The translations under genes were made by a program, and so were the position numbers. Source: an uncultured Eubacteriales bacterium (GTDB lineage: Bacteria; Bacillota; Clostridia; Christensenellales; CAG-138). Taken from it: a stretch of DNA of 6,314 nucleotides. Numbering within the stretch: position 1 is the stretch's first letter; each line of letters begins with the position of its first letter. Below, one piece after another: positions 1-6,236 of the stretch. The notes under the pieces are model-generated. The model did no database searches. It had not been told where the DNA came from and saw only the letters and a list, made by a program, of their open reading frames with translations. The stretch is from positions 1 to 6,314 of the forward strand of contig UQOG01000114.1 in NCBI GenBank assembly GCA_900542615.1, written 5' to 3'.

Positions 1-120
1 GGGCCAAGGGCCCCCGCCCCTGCGTTGTGCGCGCTGTGCGCGCCCGCCGCCCCCCGGGCCGTTGCGGTTTTCCACCGGCCAAACGAGCCATTCGCCACCC
101 CTTTCCGCCTCGGCTTCCTA
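1..120. other. Non-coding, GC-rich left edge
   Basis: No convincing gene is visible here. The open frames crossing it are rich in Pro, Arg and Gly, lack ribosome binding sites and run into the hairpin repeats or antisense to the HAD gene. The only local pattern is a 9-base tandem duplication, TGTGCGCGC, at 26-34 and 35-43. The stretch lies beyond the operon terminator and is probably intergenic spacer towards an unseen neighbour. Confidence 0.5.
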
Positions 121-159
121 CAAACAAAACGAGCCCGCCGCTCCCCATGAGCGGCGGGC
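121..159 (-). terminator. Intrinsic terminator of the yybS-to-HAD operon
   Basis: A perfect 10-bp stem (133-142 paired with 150-159, GC-rich, 7-base loop) is followed on the minus strand by the U-rich tail TCGTTTTGTTTG (132-121). This is the expected shape of a Rho-independent terminator. The plus-strand side after the stem is not U-rich, so it acts on minus-strand transcription. It lies about 170 bases past the HAD stop codon, with the hairpin array in between, and no other U-tailed hairpin is visible between that stop and this site. Confidence 0.75.
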
Positions 160-204
160 CGGCATATTCCGCCGAAAAACCGAAGAAGTTTTCCCGCTGG
201 TTTT

Positions 205-301
205 CCCCCGCTTTTTTCAAAAGCGGGCGGGGGCTTGGGGGCAGAGCCCCCAACGGGGTCCAGGGGCAGAGCCCCTGGCGGGGTCCGGGACAGCGCCCCG
301 G
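205..301. repeat. Tandem array of GC-rich hairpins (REP/BIME-like)
   Basis: Three hairpins lie almost back to back. The first is a 9-bp stem, CCCGCTTTT/AAAAGCGGG (207-215 and 219-227, 3-base loop). The second is an 8-bp stem, TTGGGGGC-AGA-GCCCCCAA (235-253). The third is an 8-bp stem, CCAGGGGC-AGA-GCCCCTGG (260-278). The spacer CGGGGTCC occurs at 254-261 and again at 279-286, exactly 25 bases apart, so the last units are a 25-base period. A decayed fourth hairpin, CCGGGaCAGcGCCCCGG, ends near 301. The shared AGA loop and the repeated spacer indicate copies of one element. None of the stems is followed by a U tract on either strand, so these are not ordinary terminators. The position between a stop codon and its terminator suits an extragenic palindromic repeat. 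Possible roles are protecting mRNA 3' ends or nucleoid binding, both inferred. Confidence 0.7.
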
Positions 302-318
302 AGAAAGCCCCGGAAGAG
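295..318. repeat. 12-base imperfect tandem repeat
   Basis: The units GCCCCGGAGAAA (295-306) and GCCCCGGAAGAG (307-318) are adjacent and share their first eight bases. They connect the hairpin array to the last codons of the HAD gene and look like slippage debris of the same repeat family. No separate function can be read from the sequence. Confidence 0.45.
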
Positions 319-326
319 CCCACCCG

Positions 327-1058
327 TCACCCCAGCGCCGGCAGGGATCGGGCCAGGCGGAGGAGGGCGGGGAAGTCCCCTTGGGGATAGGGGGAGATGT
401 CCAGGTTTTTAGGGTTTTCCAGATGGCCGGTGACCAGGAACAGGGCGAGGCCCAGCTGGCCTGCGGCCATATCCTCCAGGGGGTTGTTGCCCACCATCAT
501 GCATTGCTGGGGCGTTTTGCCGAGCTGGCGGAGGATATCCTGGTAATAGGCCGGGTTGGGCTTGCAAAAGCGGCTGTTTTCATAGGTGGTGACCAGGGCG
601 AAGTCCTGGGGGGAGAGGCCCACCCAGCCCAGCCGGGATTGGATGGCTACCAGGGGGAACAGGGGATTGGTGGCCAAAACCAGGGTATAGCCCTTATCCC
701 GGAGGCAGGCCATCAGGCCGGGGGCGTCCGGGGCCGGGTCCATAAGGGACCGGATCTGGTTGAAGTCCGTGGCGTAGAAGTCGGTTAAGGGGTCTTCCAG
801 CTGGCGGGCTGTAACGCCCATATCCTGGGCAAAGGCCTCCCAAAACCGCTGATGATGGGTGGCGGCGCCGTCGTTTTCCAGCATGGCCTTGGTGCCCTTG
901 GCGAGGGCGCCCATAAAGGCGGCGGGGTCCAGGCCCAGCTGGACGGCCCGCTGCTGAATGCGGGAAAAATAAGCCTGCAAGAACACGTCTTGATCCATGG
1001 GGATCAGGGTACCGTCCAGATCGAACAGGATGGTATCCAGGGTAGGGGGGATATGCAT
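327..1058 (-). CDS. HAD-superfamily hydrolase (phosphatase-like)
   Basis: This 243-residue protein is a cytoplasmic haloacid dehalogenase-type hydrolase, probably a small-molecule phosphatase; the substrate cannot be read from the sequence. Motif I is FDLDGTL, with nucleophile D13 and acid/base D15. A helical cap (C1 type, about residues 20-105) follows. Motif II is LATNP (T130), motif III is CKPNP (K166), and motif IV is VGNNPLEDM (190s). Related clostridial proteins usually read GND at motif IV; here the D is N192, leaving E195 and D196 as the likely Mg2+ ligands. There is no signal peptide or membrane segment. The ATG at 1058 is preceded by AAGGAG with a long 14-base spacer. An in-frame ATT six bases upstream would have better spacing, so the start is slightly uncertain. 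It lies 28 bases after dnaB and is probably the last gene of the operon. The superfamily is certain and the subfamily is not. Confidence 0.88.
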   Translation of the reverse strand: MHIPPTLDTILFDLDGTLIPMDQDVFLQAYFSRIQQRAVQLGLDPAAFMGALAKGTKAMLENDGAATHHQRFWEAFAQDMGVTARQLEDPLTDFYATDFNQIRSLMDPAPDAPGLMACLRDKGYTLVLATNPLFPLVAIQSRLGWVGLSPQDFALVTTYENSRFCKPNPAYYQDILRQLGKTPQQCMMVGNNPLEDMAAGQLGLALFLVTGHLENPKNLDISPYPQGDFPALLRLARSLPALG

Positions 1059-1072
1059 AAAAATCGCGTGAA

Positions 1073-1078
1073 CTCCTT
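1073..1078 (-). promoter_or_regulatory. Ribosome binding site of the HAD gene, long spacer
   Basis: On the minus strand AAGGAG lies 14 bases before the ATG at 1058, inside the 28-base gap after dnaB. The spacer is longer than the usual 6-10 bases. Either initiation here is weak, or a non-standard ATT codon two codons upstream is used; ATG remains the more likely choice. Confidence 0.55.
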
Positions 1079-1086
1079 GTGGTGAT

Positions 1087-2418
1087 TTAGGATTCCTGCC
1101 GGTCGGACAGGTCGGTAAACCGGGTGAACTCGCTGAGCCAGGCCAGGCGGATGACCCCGGTGGGGCCGTTGCGGTGCTTGGCCACGATGACTTCGGTGGT
1201 ACCGTCGGCGGTTTCGTCGTAGAAGGATTCCCGGTACAGCAGCATGATCACGTCCGCATCCTGCTCGATGCCGCCGCTGTCCCGAAGGTCGCTCATCACA
1301 GGGCGATGATCCGCCCGCTGTTCCGGCGCACGGGAAAGCTGGGACAAAAGGATGATAGGCACGTTCAATTCACGGGCCAGGATCTTTAAGGCCCGGGTGG
1401 TTTCCGCCACCCGGAGGGTTTGACTTTCCCGGCCGCTGCCCATATCCATCTGTTGCAGGTAGTCGATGATGATCAGGTCCAGGCCCGCCTTGGATTTGAG
1501 CCGGCGGCTCTTGCTGCGCACCTCCGCCACGGAACAGCCAGGGGTGTCGTCGATGTAGATGTTGGCGCCGGCGATGGGCTCCAGGGACTGGGCAAAGCGC
1601 AAAAGCTGCTCGTCGGTGATATCGCCGGTGCGCACCGCCTGCATGTTGACGCCGCTTTCCGAGCAGAGCATCCGCTGCACCAGCTGTTCCCGGGGCATTT
1701 CCAGGGAAAAAATGCATACGGTTTTTTTGCCCCGGGTGGCGGCATTCTGGGCGATGTTCAGGGAAAAGGCGGTTTTGCCCATGCTGGGCCGGGCCGCCAG
1801 GATGATCAGGTCTCCGGCCTGCAAGCCGCTGGTCAGGCTATCCAGCTGGGTAAAGCCCGTGGGCACCCCGGTGAGCTGGCCGGGATGCTGCATCCGTTCC
1901 CCCAGCTTATCGTAGCAGGCGATCACGGTTTCCCGGATGTGGATCATGGTGTCCTGGCTCTTCTTCATGGAGATGTTGAACACCGCCCGCTCCGCATCGT
2001 TGAGGAGGGTTTCCAGGGGTTTTTCCCCGGCGGCCGCCTCCCGGGCGATGGTGGCGCCGGCTTCCATAAGCTGGCGCAGCACGCTGCGCTCGGATACGAT
2101 GTGGATATAGTGGGAAACGTTGGCCGCGCTGGGCACGAACAGGGACAGCTCCGTAATATAGGGGGCGCCCCCCAAGGCGTCCAGGGTACCGGCCTGTTGC
2201 AGGGCGGCCAGCAGGGTCACGGAATCCACCGCGCCGCCCCCCGCATAGATGGCCGCCATGGCGGCGAAGATATCCTGATGCTTGGGCAGGTAAAAATCCT
2301 GGGCGGTCAGCACCTCCACCGCCTGCTCCACGGCGGATCGGGAGATCAGCATACTGCCCAGGACGGATTTTTCCGCCTCCATGGAATGGGGCGGCGTAAA
2401 GGGACGGCTTTGTTCCAT
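1087..2418 (-). CDS. dnaB: Replicative DNA helicase DnaB (DnaC in Bacillus)
   Basis: This is the ring-shaped hexameric helicase that unwinds DNA at the replication fork and interacts with primase. At 443 residues it is normal family length. The N-terminal domain (about 8-110) opens with the typical PPHSMEAEKSVLGSML. The RecA-like ATPase domain (about 185-440) has Walker A ARPSMGKT (209-216), catalytic E240 in SLEM, Walker B LIIIDYLQ with D319, the LLSQLSR motif near 357-363, and the arginine-finger stretch KHRNGPTG (K414, R416). There is no intein and no break. The ATG at 2418 gives the family N-terminus. It has only a poor GGGG two bases upstream and lies 10 bases after the rplI stop, so translation is probably coupled to rplI. 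Bacillus subtilis calls this gene dnaC, while many Clostridia use dnaB. Confidence 0.97.
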   Translation of the reverse strand: MEQSRPFTPPHSMEAEKSVLGSMLISRSAVEQAVEVLTAQDFYLPKHQDIFAAMAAIYAGGGAVDSVTLLAALQQAGTLDALGGAPYITELSLFVPSAANVSHYIHIVSERSVLRQLMEAGATIAREAAAGEKPLETLLNDAERAVFNISMKKSQDTMIHIRETVIACYDKLGERMQHPGQLTGVPTGFTQLDSLTSGLQAGDLIILAARPSMGKTAFSLNIAQNAATRGKKTVCIFSLEMPREQLVQRMLCSESGVNMQAVRTGDITDEQLLRFAQSLEPIAGANIYIDDTPGCSVAEVRSKSRRLKSKAGLDLIIIDYLQQMDMGSGRESQTLRVAETTRALKILARELNVPIILLSQLSRAPEQRADHRPVMSDLRDSGGIEQDADVIMLLYRESFYDETADGTTEVIVAKHRNGPTGVIRLAWLSEFTRFTDLSDRQES

Positions 2419-2428
2419 GGCCCCGTGC

Positions 2429-2875
2429 TTAACCCAGGGGCAGGACTTCCACCTTGAAGCGGGCGTCCGTCTGCTCGTACATATGGGCGGTCACCTCGGT
2501 GATGCCCAGGTTCTTGATGGGCTCGTCCAGGCGGATCTTTTTCTTATCCACCGTTAAGTCGTATTGCTCCTTGAGGGCGGCGGCGATCTCCGCAGCGCCT
2601 ACGGAGCCAAACAGCCGGCCTTCGCCCGCCTTGGCGTAGACCTTTACCGTCAGGCCGCTCATTTCGTCGGCCAGGGCCTTGGCGTTTTTCCGCTGCTGCT
2701 CCTTGCGGTGGGCCTCCGCGCCCTTGCGCACGGTAGCCGCGTTGATGTTATTGGCGTCCGCCGCCACGGCCAGGCCCTGGGGAATCAGGTAGTTGCGGGC
2801 ATAGCCGTCGTTTACGTTGACGATGTCGCCGCTTTTACCTTTGCCCTTTACATCCTTGGTGAGTAATACTTTCAT
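2429..2875 (-). CDS. rplI: 50S ribosomal protein L9
   Basis: L9 binds 23S rRNA near the base of the L1 stalk and helps keep the reading frame. The 148-residue product has the normal length. Its N-terminal rRNA-binding domain (1-50) has the signature MKVLLTKDVKGKGKSGD, then NDGYARNYLIPQGLA. A long connecting helix (about 50-75, RKEQQRKNAKALADEM) leads to the C-terminal domain, with the conserved GRLFGSVG near 95-102. The start at 2875 is fixed by the family N-terminus and by AAGGAGG 10 bases upstream. A longer in-frame ATG at 2965 would add 30 residues of no family likeness and skip that site. It follows gdpP by 94 bases and precedes dnaB by 10, the usual Firmicutes order. Confidence 0.98.
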   Translation of the reverse strand: MKVLLTKDVKGKGKSGDIVNVNDGYARNYLIPQGLAVAADANNINAATVRKGAEAHRKEQQRKNAKALADEMSGLTVKVYAKAGEGRLFGSVGAAEIAAALKEQYDLTVDKKKIRLDEPIKNLGITEVTAHMYEQTDARFKVEVLPLG

Positions 2876-2885
2876 AAGAACGATG

Positions 2886-2892
2886 CCTCCTT
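2886..2892 (-). promoter_or_regulatory. Ribosome binding site that fixes the rplI start
   Basis: A perfect AAGGAGG on the minus strand lies 10 bases before the ATG at 2875. It settles the choice against the in-frame ATG at 2965, and it suits a highly expressed ribosomal protein. Confidence 0.85.
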
Positions 2893-2904
2893 GCTTTCTG
2901 CATG

Positions 2905-2920
2905 GGGAACGCAAGCTCCC
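2905..2920 (-). other. Small hairpin in the gdpP-rplI gap
   Basis: On the minus strand GGGAGC-TTGC-GTTCCC forms a 6-bp stem, one pair being G-U, with a 4-base loop. It lies 12 bases upstream of the rplI ribosome site, within the only sizeable gap (94 bases) inside the operon. It lacks a U tail, so it is not a terminator. It may be an mRNA processing or translation-control element, or it may be chance. I found no convincing promoter in the gap. Confidence 0.3.
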
Positions 2921-2969
2921 GGCAGGGATTTTTTGTGGATCGAAAAGGGAAGAACCAGCCGCCAAGCCC

Positions 2970-4928
2970 TTAGGCCTGGCCCATGCCGGATTCCTGCAAA
3001 TATTCGTGGACCGCCTGGGTGAGCCGGTTCACCGCCGCGTCCATGGTGGCCCCCTTGAGCTGGGCCCCGGCCACGGCCAAATGGCCGCCGCCCCCCAGCT
3101 TTTCCAGGATCAGCTGCACGTTGATCTCTCCCAGGCTCCGGCCTGAAATGCTGATGGCCCCATCCCGTTCCGCCAGCACAAAGGACGCCTGGATCCCCTT
3201 GATGGAGATCAGCTCATCCGCTGCCTGGGCGGCAATCAGGGGGGAGTAGCCGCTATCCGGCGGGCAGGCGGATATGGCGATGCCCTGCTCCATCAGGATG
3301 GCGCTTTCCACCACCTTGGCCCGGCTGCGGTAGGTTTGCATATCGTCCTGGAACATCATCTTCACCGTGGTGTTGTCCGCGCCGTTGCGCCTTAGGTAGC
3401 TGGCCGCCTCAAAGGTGCGGGCGCCGGTGTTGAAGGCAAAATGCTTGGTATCCATCGTGATGCCCGCCAGCAGGGCCCCGCATTCAAAGGTGGTGGGCCG
3501 CAGGTTGTCGTCGAAATATTGCAGCACCTCGGTGACCATTTCACAGGTGGAGGAGGAGCCCGCCTCCAAATAGTTCAGCGTGGCGTTTTCCAGGGCGTCT
3601 ACCGGCCGGCGGTGGTGGTCGATGATGACCCGTTTCCCCGCCCGCTCATAGACCCCCGGCGCCAATACGGAGCTGGCCCGCTGGGTATCCACCACGATGG
3701 CCAAGGCTCCGGGCCGCATGGTGGAGAGCACCTGCTCCGGGGTTTTGACCATATCCCGGTACAGGGAATTATGATGCATGGTATCGATGGCCCCCTCGAT
3801 GGTGGGATTCATCTCATCCAGCACAAAGCAGGGGGAACACCCCACCAGCATGGCGCAGCGCATCAGCCCCAGGGCCGCCCCCATGCAATCCATATCCGGG
3901 TTCCGGTGGCCGATGATGAACACCTGGTCCGTAGTCTCCATCAGCTGCCGCAGGGCCTTGGCAAACAGCCGGGCCTTCACGCGGGAATTCCGGGTGGTTA
4001 CCTGGCGCTTGCCCCCGTAGAAGGCATAGCTGGTGCCCCGCTTGACCACCGCCTGGTCGCCCCCGCGGCCCAGGGCCAGCTGCATCCCGTTGCGGGCGGA
4101 TTCCTCCGAGGCCGCAATCCGGTTGGCCACCCCGATGGAGATGGATAGGGTGATGGATTGGCTGGTGCCGGTATCGATCTCCCGCACCGCATCCAGCAGG
4201 GGAAAACGCTGCTTTTCCAGCTCCGCCAGCCGGGCCGCTTCAAATACCACGAAAAACTTGGATACGTCGTAGCTGCGGTATACCCCGTCGATGGAGCTGA
4301 CGAAATCGCTGATCTTCCGCTCCACCTCGGTAAGCACTGTGTTCCGGTGGAATTGCTTATCCGCGTTCAAATCGTCATAGTTGTCGATCTGGATGATGGC
4401 CACAGTGGGCATCTGCTCCTCATACAGCCGGGAATAATGCAGGGCTTCCGTACGGTCCACCCAGTATTGGAAGGTTAAATGCCGGGTGCCCCGGCCGGAA
4501 CGCTGCACGTTCATGTTCATCAGCTGGAAGCTGCGGCCGTTATAATCCAGGGACTGGGCCTTGTTGGGATACCGGGGGTCCAGCCCGGGGATCAGGCTGC
4601 ACAAGTCCGAACCTTTATACAGCTCCCGAAAGGCGTGGTTGGCCCAAACGATTTTCCCCTCCGAATCGAACAGCAGGGCAGGGATGTCGATATTGTTGAT
4701 CACATTGCCGGCAGCGGTATCGTTCTGGCGAAAAATATCGTCCAGGGCTGTTTCCACCGCCCGGCGATAGGCGGAAAACCGTCCCAGCCCCACAAAGAGG
4801 AAGATCAACGCCAGCAGGCCGATGGCCAGCCCCATCCAGGCCGGCTGGGTAAAGTAGGCCAACAGCCCGCCTGCCACCAGGCATAGCAACGCCAGGGGGA
4901 TGAGAGAGCCTTGGGGAGAACGGTTCAT
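2970..4928 (-). CDS. gdpP: Membrane c-di-AMP phosphodiesterase GdpP (YybT)
   Basis: GdpP cuts the second messenger c-di-AMP to pApA and so affects potassium and osmolyte balance, cell-wall stress and beta-lactam tolerance (family knowledge). The 652 residues match the family (about 655). Two membrane helices lie near 9-27 and 31-49. A PAS domain follows (about 83-145; haem-binding in Bacillus). A degenerate GGDEF domain (about 172-300) reads DVSKF at 221-225 in place of GGDEF, so it is not a cyclase. The DHH phosphoesterase domain has HRNPDMD (H341, D345, D347), VVDT (D414), DHH (437-439) and TMDT (D493). The DHHA1 end has GGGGH (612-616) followed by AG. All expected metal ligands are present, so it should be active. 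The ATG at 4928 has AAGGA 5 bases upstream. It starts 36 bases after the yybS stop. Confidence 0.96.
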   Translation of the reverse strand: MNRSPQGSLIPLALLCLVAGGLLAYFTQPAWMGLAIGLLALIFLFVGLGRFSAYRRAVETALDDIFRQNDTAAGNVINNIDIPALLFDSEGKIVWANHAFRELYKGSDLCSLIPGLDPRYPNKAQSLDYNGRSFQLMNMNVQRSGRGTRHLTFQYWVDRTEALHYSRLYEEQMPTVAIIQIDNYDDLNADKQFHRNTVLTEVERKISDFVSSIDGVYRSYDVSKFFVVFEAARLAELEKQRFPLLDAVREIDTGTSQSITLSISIGVANRIAASEESARNGMQLALGRGGDQAVVKRGTSYAFYGGKRQVTTRNSRVKARLFAKALRQLMETTDQVFIIGHRNPDMDCMGAALGLMRCAMLVGCSPCFVLDEMNPTIEGAIDTMHHNSLYRDMVKTPEQVLSTMRPGALAIVVDTQRASSVLAPGVYERAGKRVIIDHHRRPVDALENATLNYLEAGSSSTCEMVTEVLQYFDDNLRPTTFECGALLAGITMDTKHFAFNTGARTFEAASYLRRNGADNTTVKMMFQDDMQTYRSRAKVVESAILMEQGIAISACPPDSGYSPLIAAQAADELISIKGIQASFVLAERDGAISISGRSLGEINVQLILEKLGGGGHLAVAGAQLKGATMDAAVNRLTQAVHEYLQESGMGQA

Positions 4929-4964
4929 GGAGATCCTTCCCTTTCTTTATCCCCGCAATGGGGG

Positions 4965-5909
4965 TTATGGCAACGGGTTGCGGGCCCGAAACTGGAACAG
5001 CCGGTCCAACAGCCCTAAAATCACCAACACATACAGGCTTAGCGGCAGCATCAATACCACCAGCCCATACATCACCACCAGATATCCGGGCCCCCGCTTG
5101 CGCAGCGCCCGCAGATAAGCGATAAAGCTCAGCCCAATCAAAGCCAAGGGCCCCCCCACCAGCAATTCGATGGCGGAGGCCATGGCTACGCTGTTGTTCA
5201 GATCCAGCAGCAGCACCACCAATGCGCCCAGCACCAGGATCAGCATACCGAAGGAAAAGCTTCTGCCCAGCTGCCAATTGCAAAACCGGGCCATGGGCCG
5301 CAGCCCATCCCCGCAGCCTGCGGCCAATAGCAGGCCCCGGGCCAGGATCACGCACAGGAACCCAAAGGCCATGGCCAGGCCCAGCATGGTGACGGTCAAA
5401 AGCTCCGGCGCGGCCAGCTGCAAATAGGCCGCGTAATCCTTCAGCTGGGATAAGGCCGCCCCTGTAACGCCCATTTGTTCCGCCATTTCCACCAGCTGCC
5501 GGGCGATCAGGGAGATGGCCCTTTCAAATTCCCCAAAGGGCCCTTCCCCGGCCAGCAGGGAGGGGAGGCACAGCAGCAGATACAGGCCGACGCCCATGGA
5601 GGCCGCCGTCCAGGCCGCGGCATTGCGCCAGGGCTTGCGCTGGATCAGGTGGCCGGCAAGCAGGATGGTTGCCGGAACAAAGGTGCAAAGCAGCAGCAGC
5701 CAGGAGCCCAGATCCAGCCCGGCAGCCACCAACACGCACAGGCTGGAAACAAAAACCGAGATCCCCACGCAAACAGGCCCCCACGCCACCGCCACAAAGG
5801 CATAAAAGCCCGGCAGGATCATCAGCAGGGGGGAAACAAAGGTTAAAAGCAGGGCCGGCAAGCCCATGAGGGCGGAGAACAGGGCCCGCTTCAGGGTGAA
5901 TCCTTTCAA
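4965..5909 (-). CDS. yybS: DUF2232 membrane protein YybS
   Basis: This 314-residue, very hydrophobic protein belongs to the DUF2232/YybS family; its biochemical function is unknown. About eight membrane segments are visible, near 8-30, 31-50, 51-68, 70-88, 100-120, 170-198, 222-238 and 248-305 (the last covering two). A more polar, amphipathic stretch lies at about 125-165 between the fourth or fifth and the next helices. A positive loop, ALRKRGPG, is near 268-275. The family call rests on the membrane pattern, the length and its place directly before gdpP, the standard Firmicutes arrangement. The start is TTG at 5909-5907, with GGAG 7 bases upstream. An in-frame TAG two codons before it excludes a longer standard start, and the next ATG (residue 15) would cut into the first helix. 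It is the first full gene after the promoter at 6056-6028. Confidence 0.85.
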   Translation of the reverse strand: MKGFTLKRALFSALMGLPALLLTFVSPLLMILPGFYAFVAVAWGPVCVGISVFVSSLCVLVAAGLDLGSWLLLLCTFVPATILLAGHLIQRKPWRNAAAWTAASMGVGLYLLLCLPSLLAGEGPFGEFERAISLIARQLVEMAEQMGVTGAALSQLKDYAAYLQLAAPELLTVTMLGLAMAFGFLCVILARGLLLAAGCGDGLRPMARFCNWQLGRSFSFGMLILVLGALVVLLLDLNNSVAMASAIELLVGGPLALIGLSFIAYLRALRKRGPGYLVVMYGLVVLMLPLSLYVLVILGLLDRLFQFRARNPLP

Positions 5910-5974
5910 AATCTAACTCCAATCCGGCGGCAGCCGCCCCGGGGGGATCCCGCAGCCACGCCGGTGTTTTCCAT
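5906..5974 (-). CDS. Candidate 22-codon upstream ORF overlapping the yybS start
   Basis: On the minus strand an ATG at 5974 opens a 22-residue frame beginning MENTGVAAGSPRGG. Its TGA stop shares two bases with the yybS TTG start (TTGA). Such overlap is the usual geometry of translational coupling. GGGAGG lies upstream at 5994-5989, but the spacer is 14 bases, so initiation would be weak. The peptide has no run of a regulatory amino acid and no known family. A short GC-rich hairpin (5926-5938) lies within it, just before the yybS ribosome site. It could be a coupling leader or a chance frame in GC-rich DNA. Confidence 0.25.
   Translation of the reverse strand: MENTGVAAGSPRGGCRRIGVRF
5917..5920 (-). 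promoter_or_regulatory. Ribosome binding site supporting the TTG start of yybS
   Basis: GGAG on the minus strand lies 7 bases before TTG at 5909. It is modest but well spaced, and together with the upstream in-frame TAG it decides the yybS start. Confidence 0.6.
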
Positions 5975-6027
5975 TCGCCCGGCCACGGCCTCCCAGAGCC
6001 CGTAAAATAATAAAATAATACAAGATT

Positions 6028-6056
6028 ATTATACAACGGAACCCATGGCCGGGCAA
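6028..6056 (-). promoter_or_regulatory. Sigma-A-type promoter of the yybS-gdpP-rplI-dnaB operon
   Basis: On the minus strand the -35 box is TTGCCC (6056-6051, four of six matching TTGACA). A 17-base spacer separates it from a perfect -10 box TATAAT (6033-6028). The region after it is AT-rich (6027-6002), unlike the GC-rich surroundings. Transcription would start near 6021, giving a leader of about 110 bases before yybS. The -35 box also lies in a 6-base inverted repeat with TTGCCC at 6071-6076 on the plus strand, a possible operator. Confidence 0.75.
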
Positions 6057-6062
6057 GCGGAA

Positions 6063-6113
6063 GCCCGCATTTGCCCGCCTTTATGTCCTACGCAGTGCTA
6101 CGCGGCCCTACGC
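6063..6113. repeat. 10-bp-phased direct repeats upstream of the promoter
   Basis: CTACGC occurs at 6088-6093, 6098-6103 and 6108-6113, exactly 10 bases apart. GCCCGC occurs at 6063-6068 and 6073-6078 with the same 10-base step. The block lies directly upstream of the -35 box for minus-strand transcription. Spacing of one helical turn puts each copy on the same face of the DNA, as in multi-site binding arrays. No regulator can be named. Confidence 0.45.
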
Positions 6114-6153
6114 GCACGGCGATTGTCGCGCACAAGCGGGTGTGGGCAGTTCA

Positions 6154-6222
6154 CGACCGCAGCCCGCGACGGGAGGGGCTGATGTCACCTTGGGGCAGCT
6201 GTTTCGCTACGGCTCGCGGTCG
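6154..6222. repeat. Long imperfect inverted repeat, possible structured RNA or dispersed repeat
   Basis: CGACCGC-AGCC (6154-6164) pairs with GGCT-C-GCGGTCG (6211-6222) as an 11-bp stem with one bulged C. Inside it GCGA (6166-6169) can pair with TCGC (6204-6207). CCCGC at 6163-6167 could instead pair with GCGGG at 6136-6140, so two exclusive folds are possible. A T6 run follows at 6231-6236 on the plus strand, 8 bases after the stem. No reading frame of note crosses the region. It could be a non-coding RNA, a regulatory leader of an unseen neighbour, or a dispersed intergenic repeat. Confidence 0.4.
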
Positions 6223-6236
6223 CTACCACCTTTTTT

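Noticed and set aside
207..227. 9-bp hairpin CCCGCTTTT/AAAAGCGGG as an intrinsic terminator
   Set aside because: Neither strand has a U-rich tract after the stem; the hairpin at 133-159 fits that role much better.
205..301. CRISPR-like array
   Set aside because: The units are short self-complementary hairpins about 25 bases apart with conserved rather than unique spacers, and no cas gene is present.
27..788. Plus-strand open frame of 253 codons across the left edge, hairpin array and HAD gene
   Set aside because: It reads through the hairpin repeats and antisense to the conserved HAD motifs, without a ribosome site or recognisable domain.
1420..2457. Long plus-strand open frame (345 codons) opposite dnaB
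   Set aside because: It is antisense to a fully supported helicase gene, its composition is a His/Gly-rich mirror of the GC-rich codons, and it has no family likeness.
2876..2965. In-frame 30-residue N-terminal extension of L9 starting at ATG 2965
   Set aside because: The extension has no L9 similarity, and the perfect AAGGAGG at 2886-2892 lies inside it, placed correctly for the ATG at 2875.
3988..4300. Active diguanylate cyclase in GdpP
   Set aside because: The GGDEF signature is replaced by DVSKF, as expected for the degenerate domain of the GdpP family.
5524..6036. Minus-strand 170-codon frame overlapping the start of yybS
   Set aside because: It starts within the AT-rich promoter-proximal region and is a frame-shifted shadow of yybS, rich in Pro, Ala and Gly, with no family likeness.
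6211..6236. T6 run at 6231-6236 as a plus-strand terminator
   Set aside because: The preceding stem encloses a loop of more than 40 bases and ends 8 bases before the T run, and no plus-strand gene is visible to terminate.
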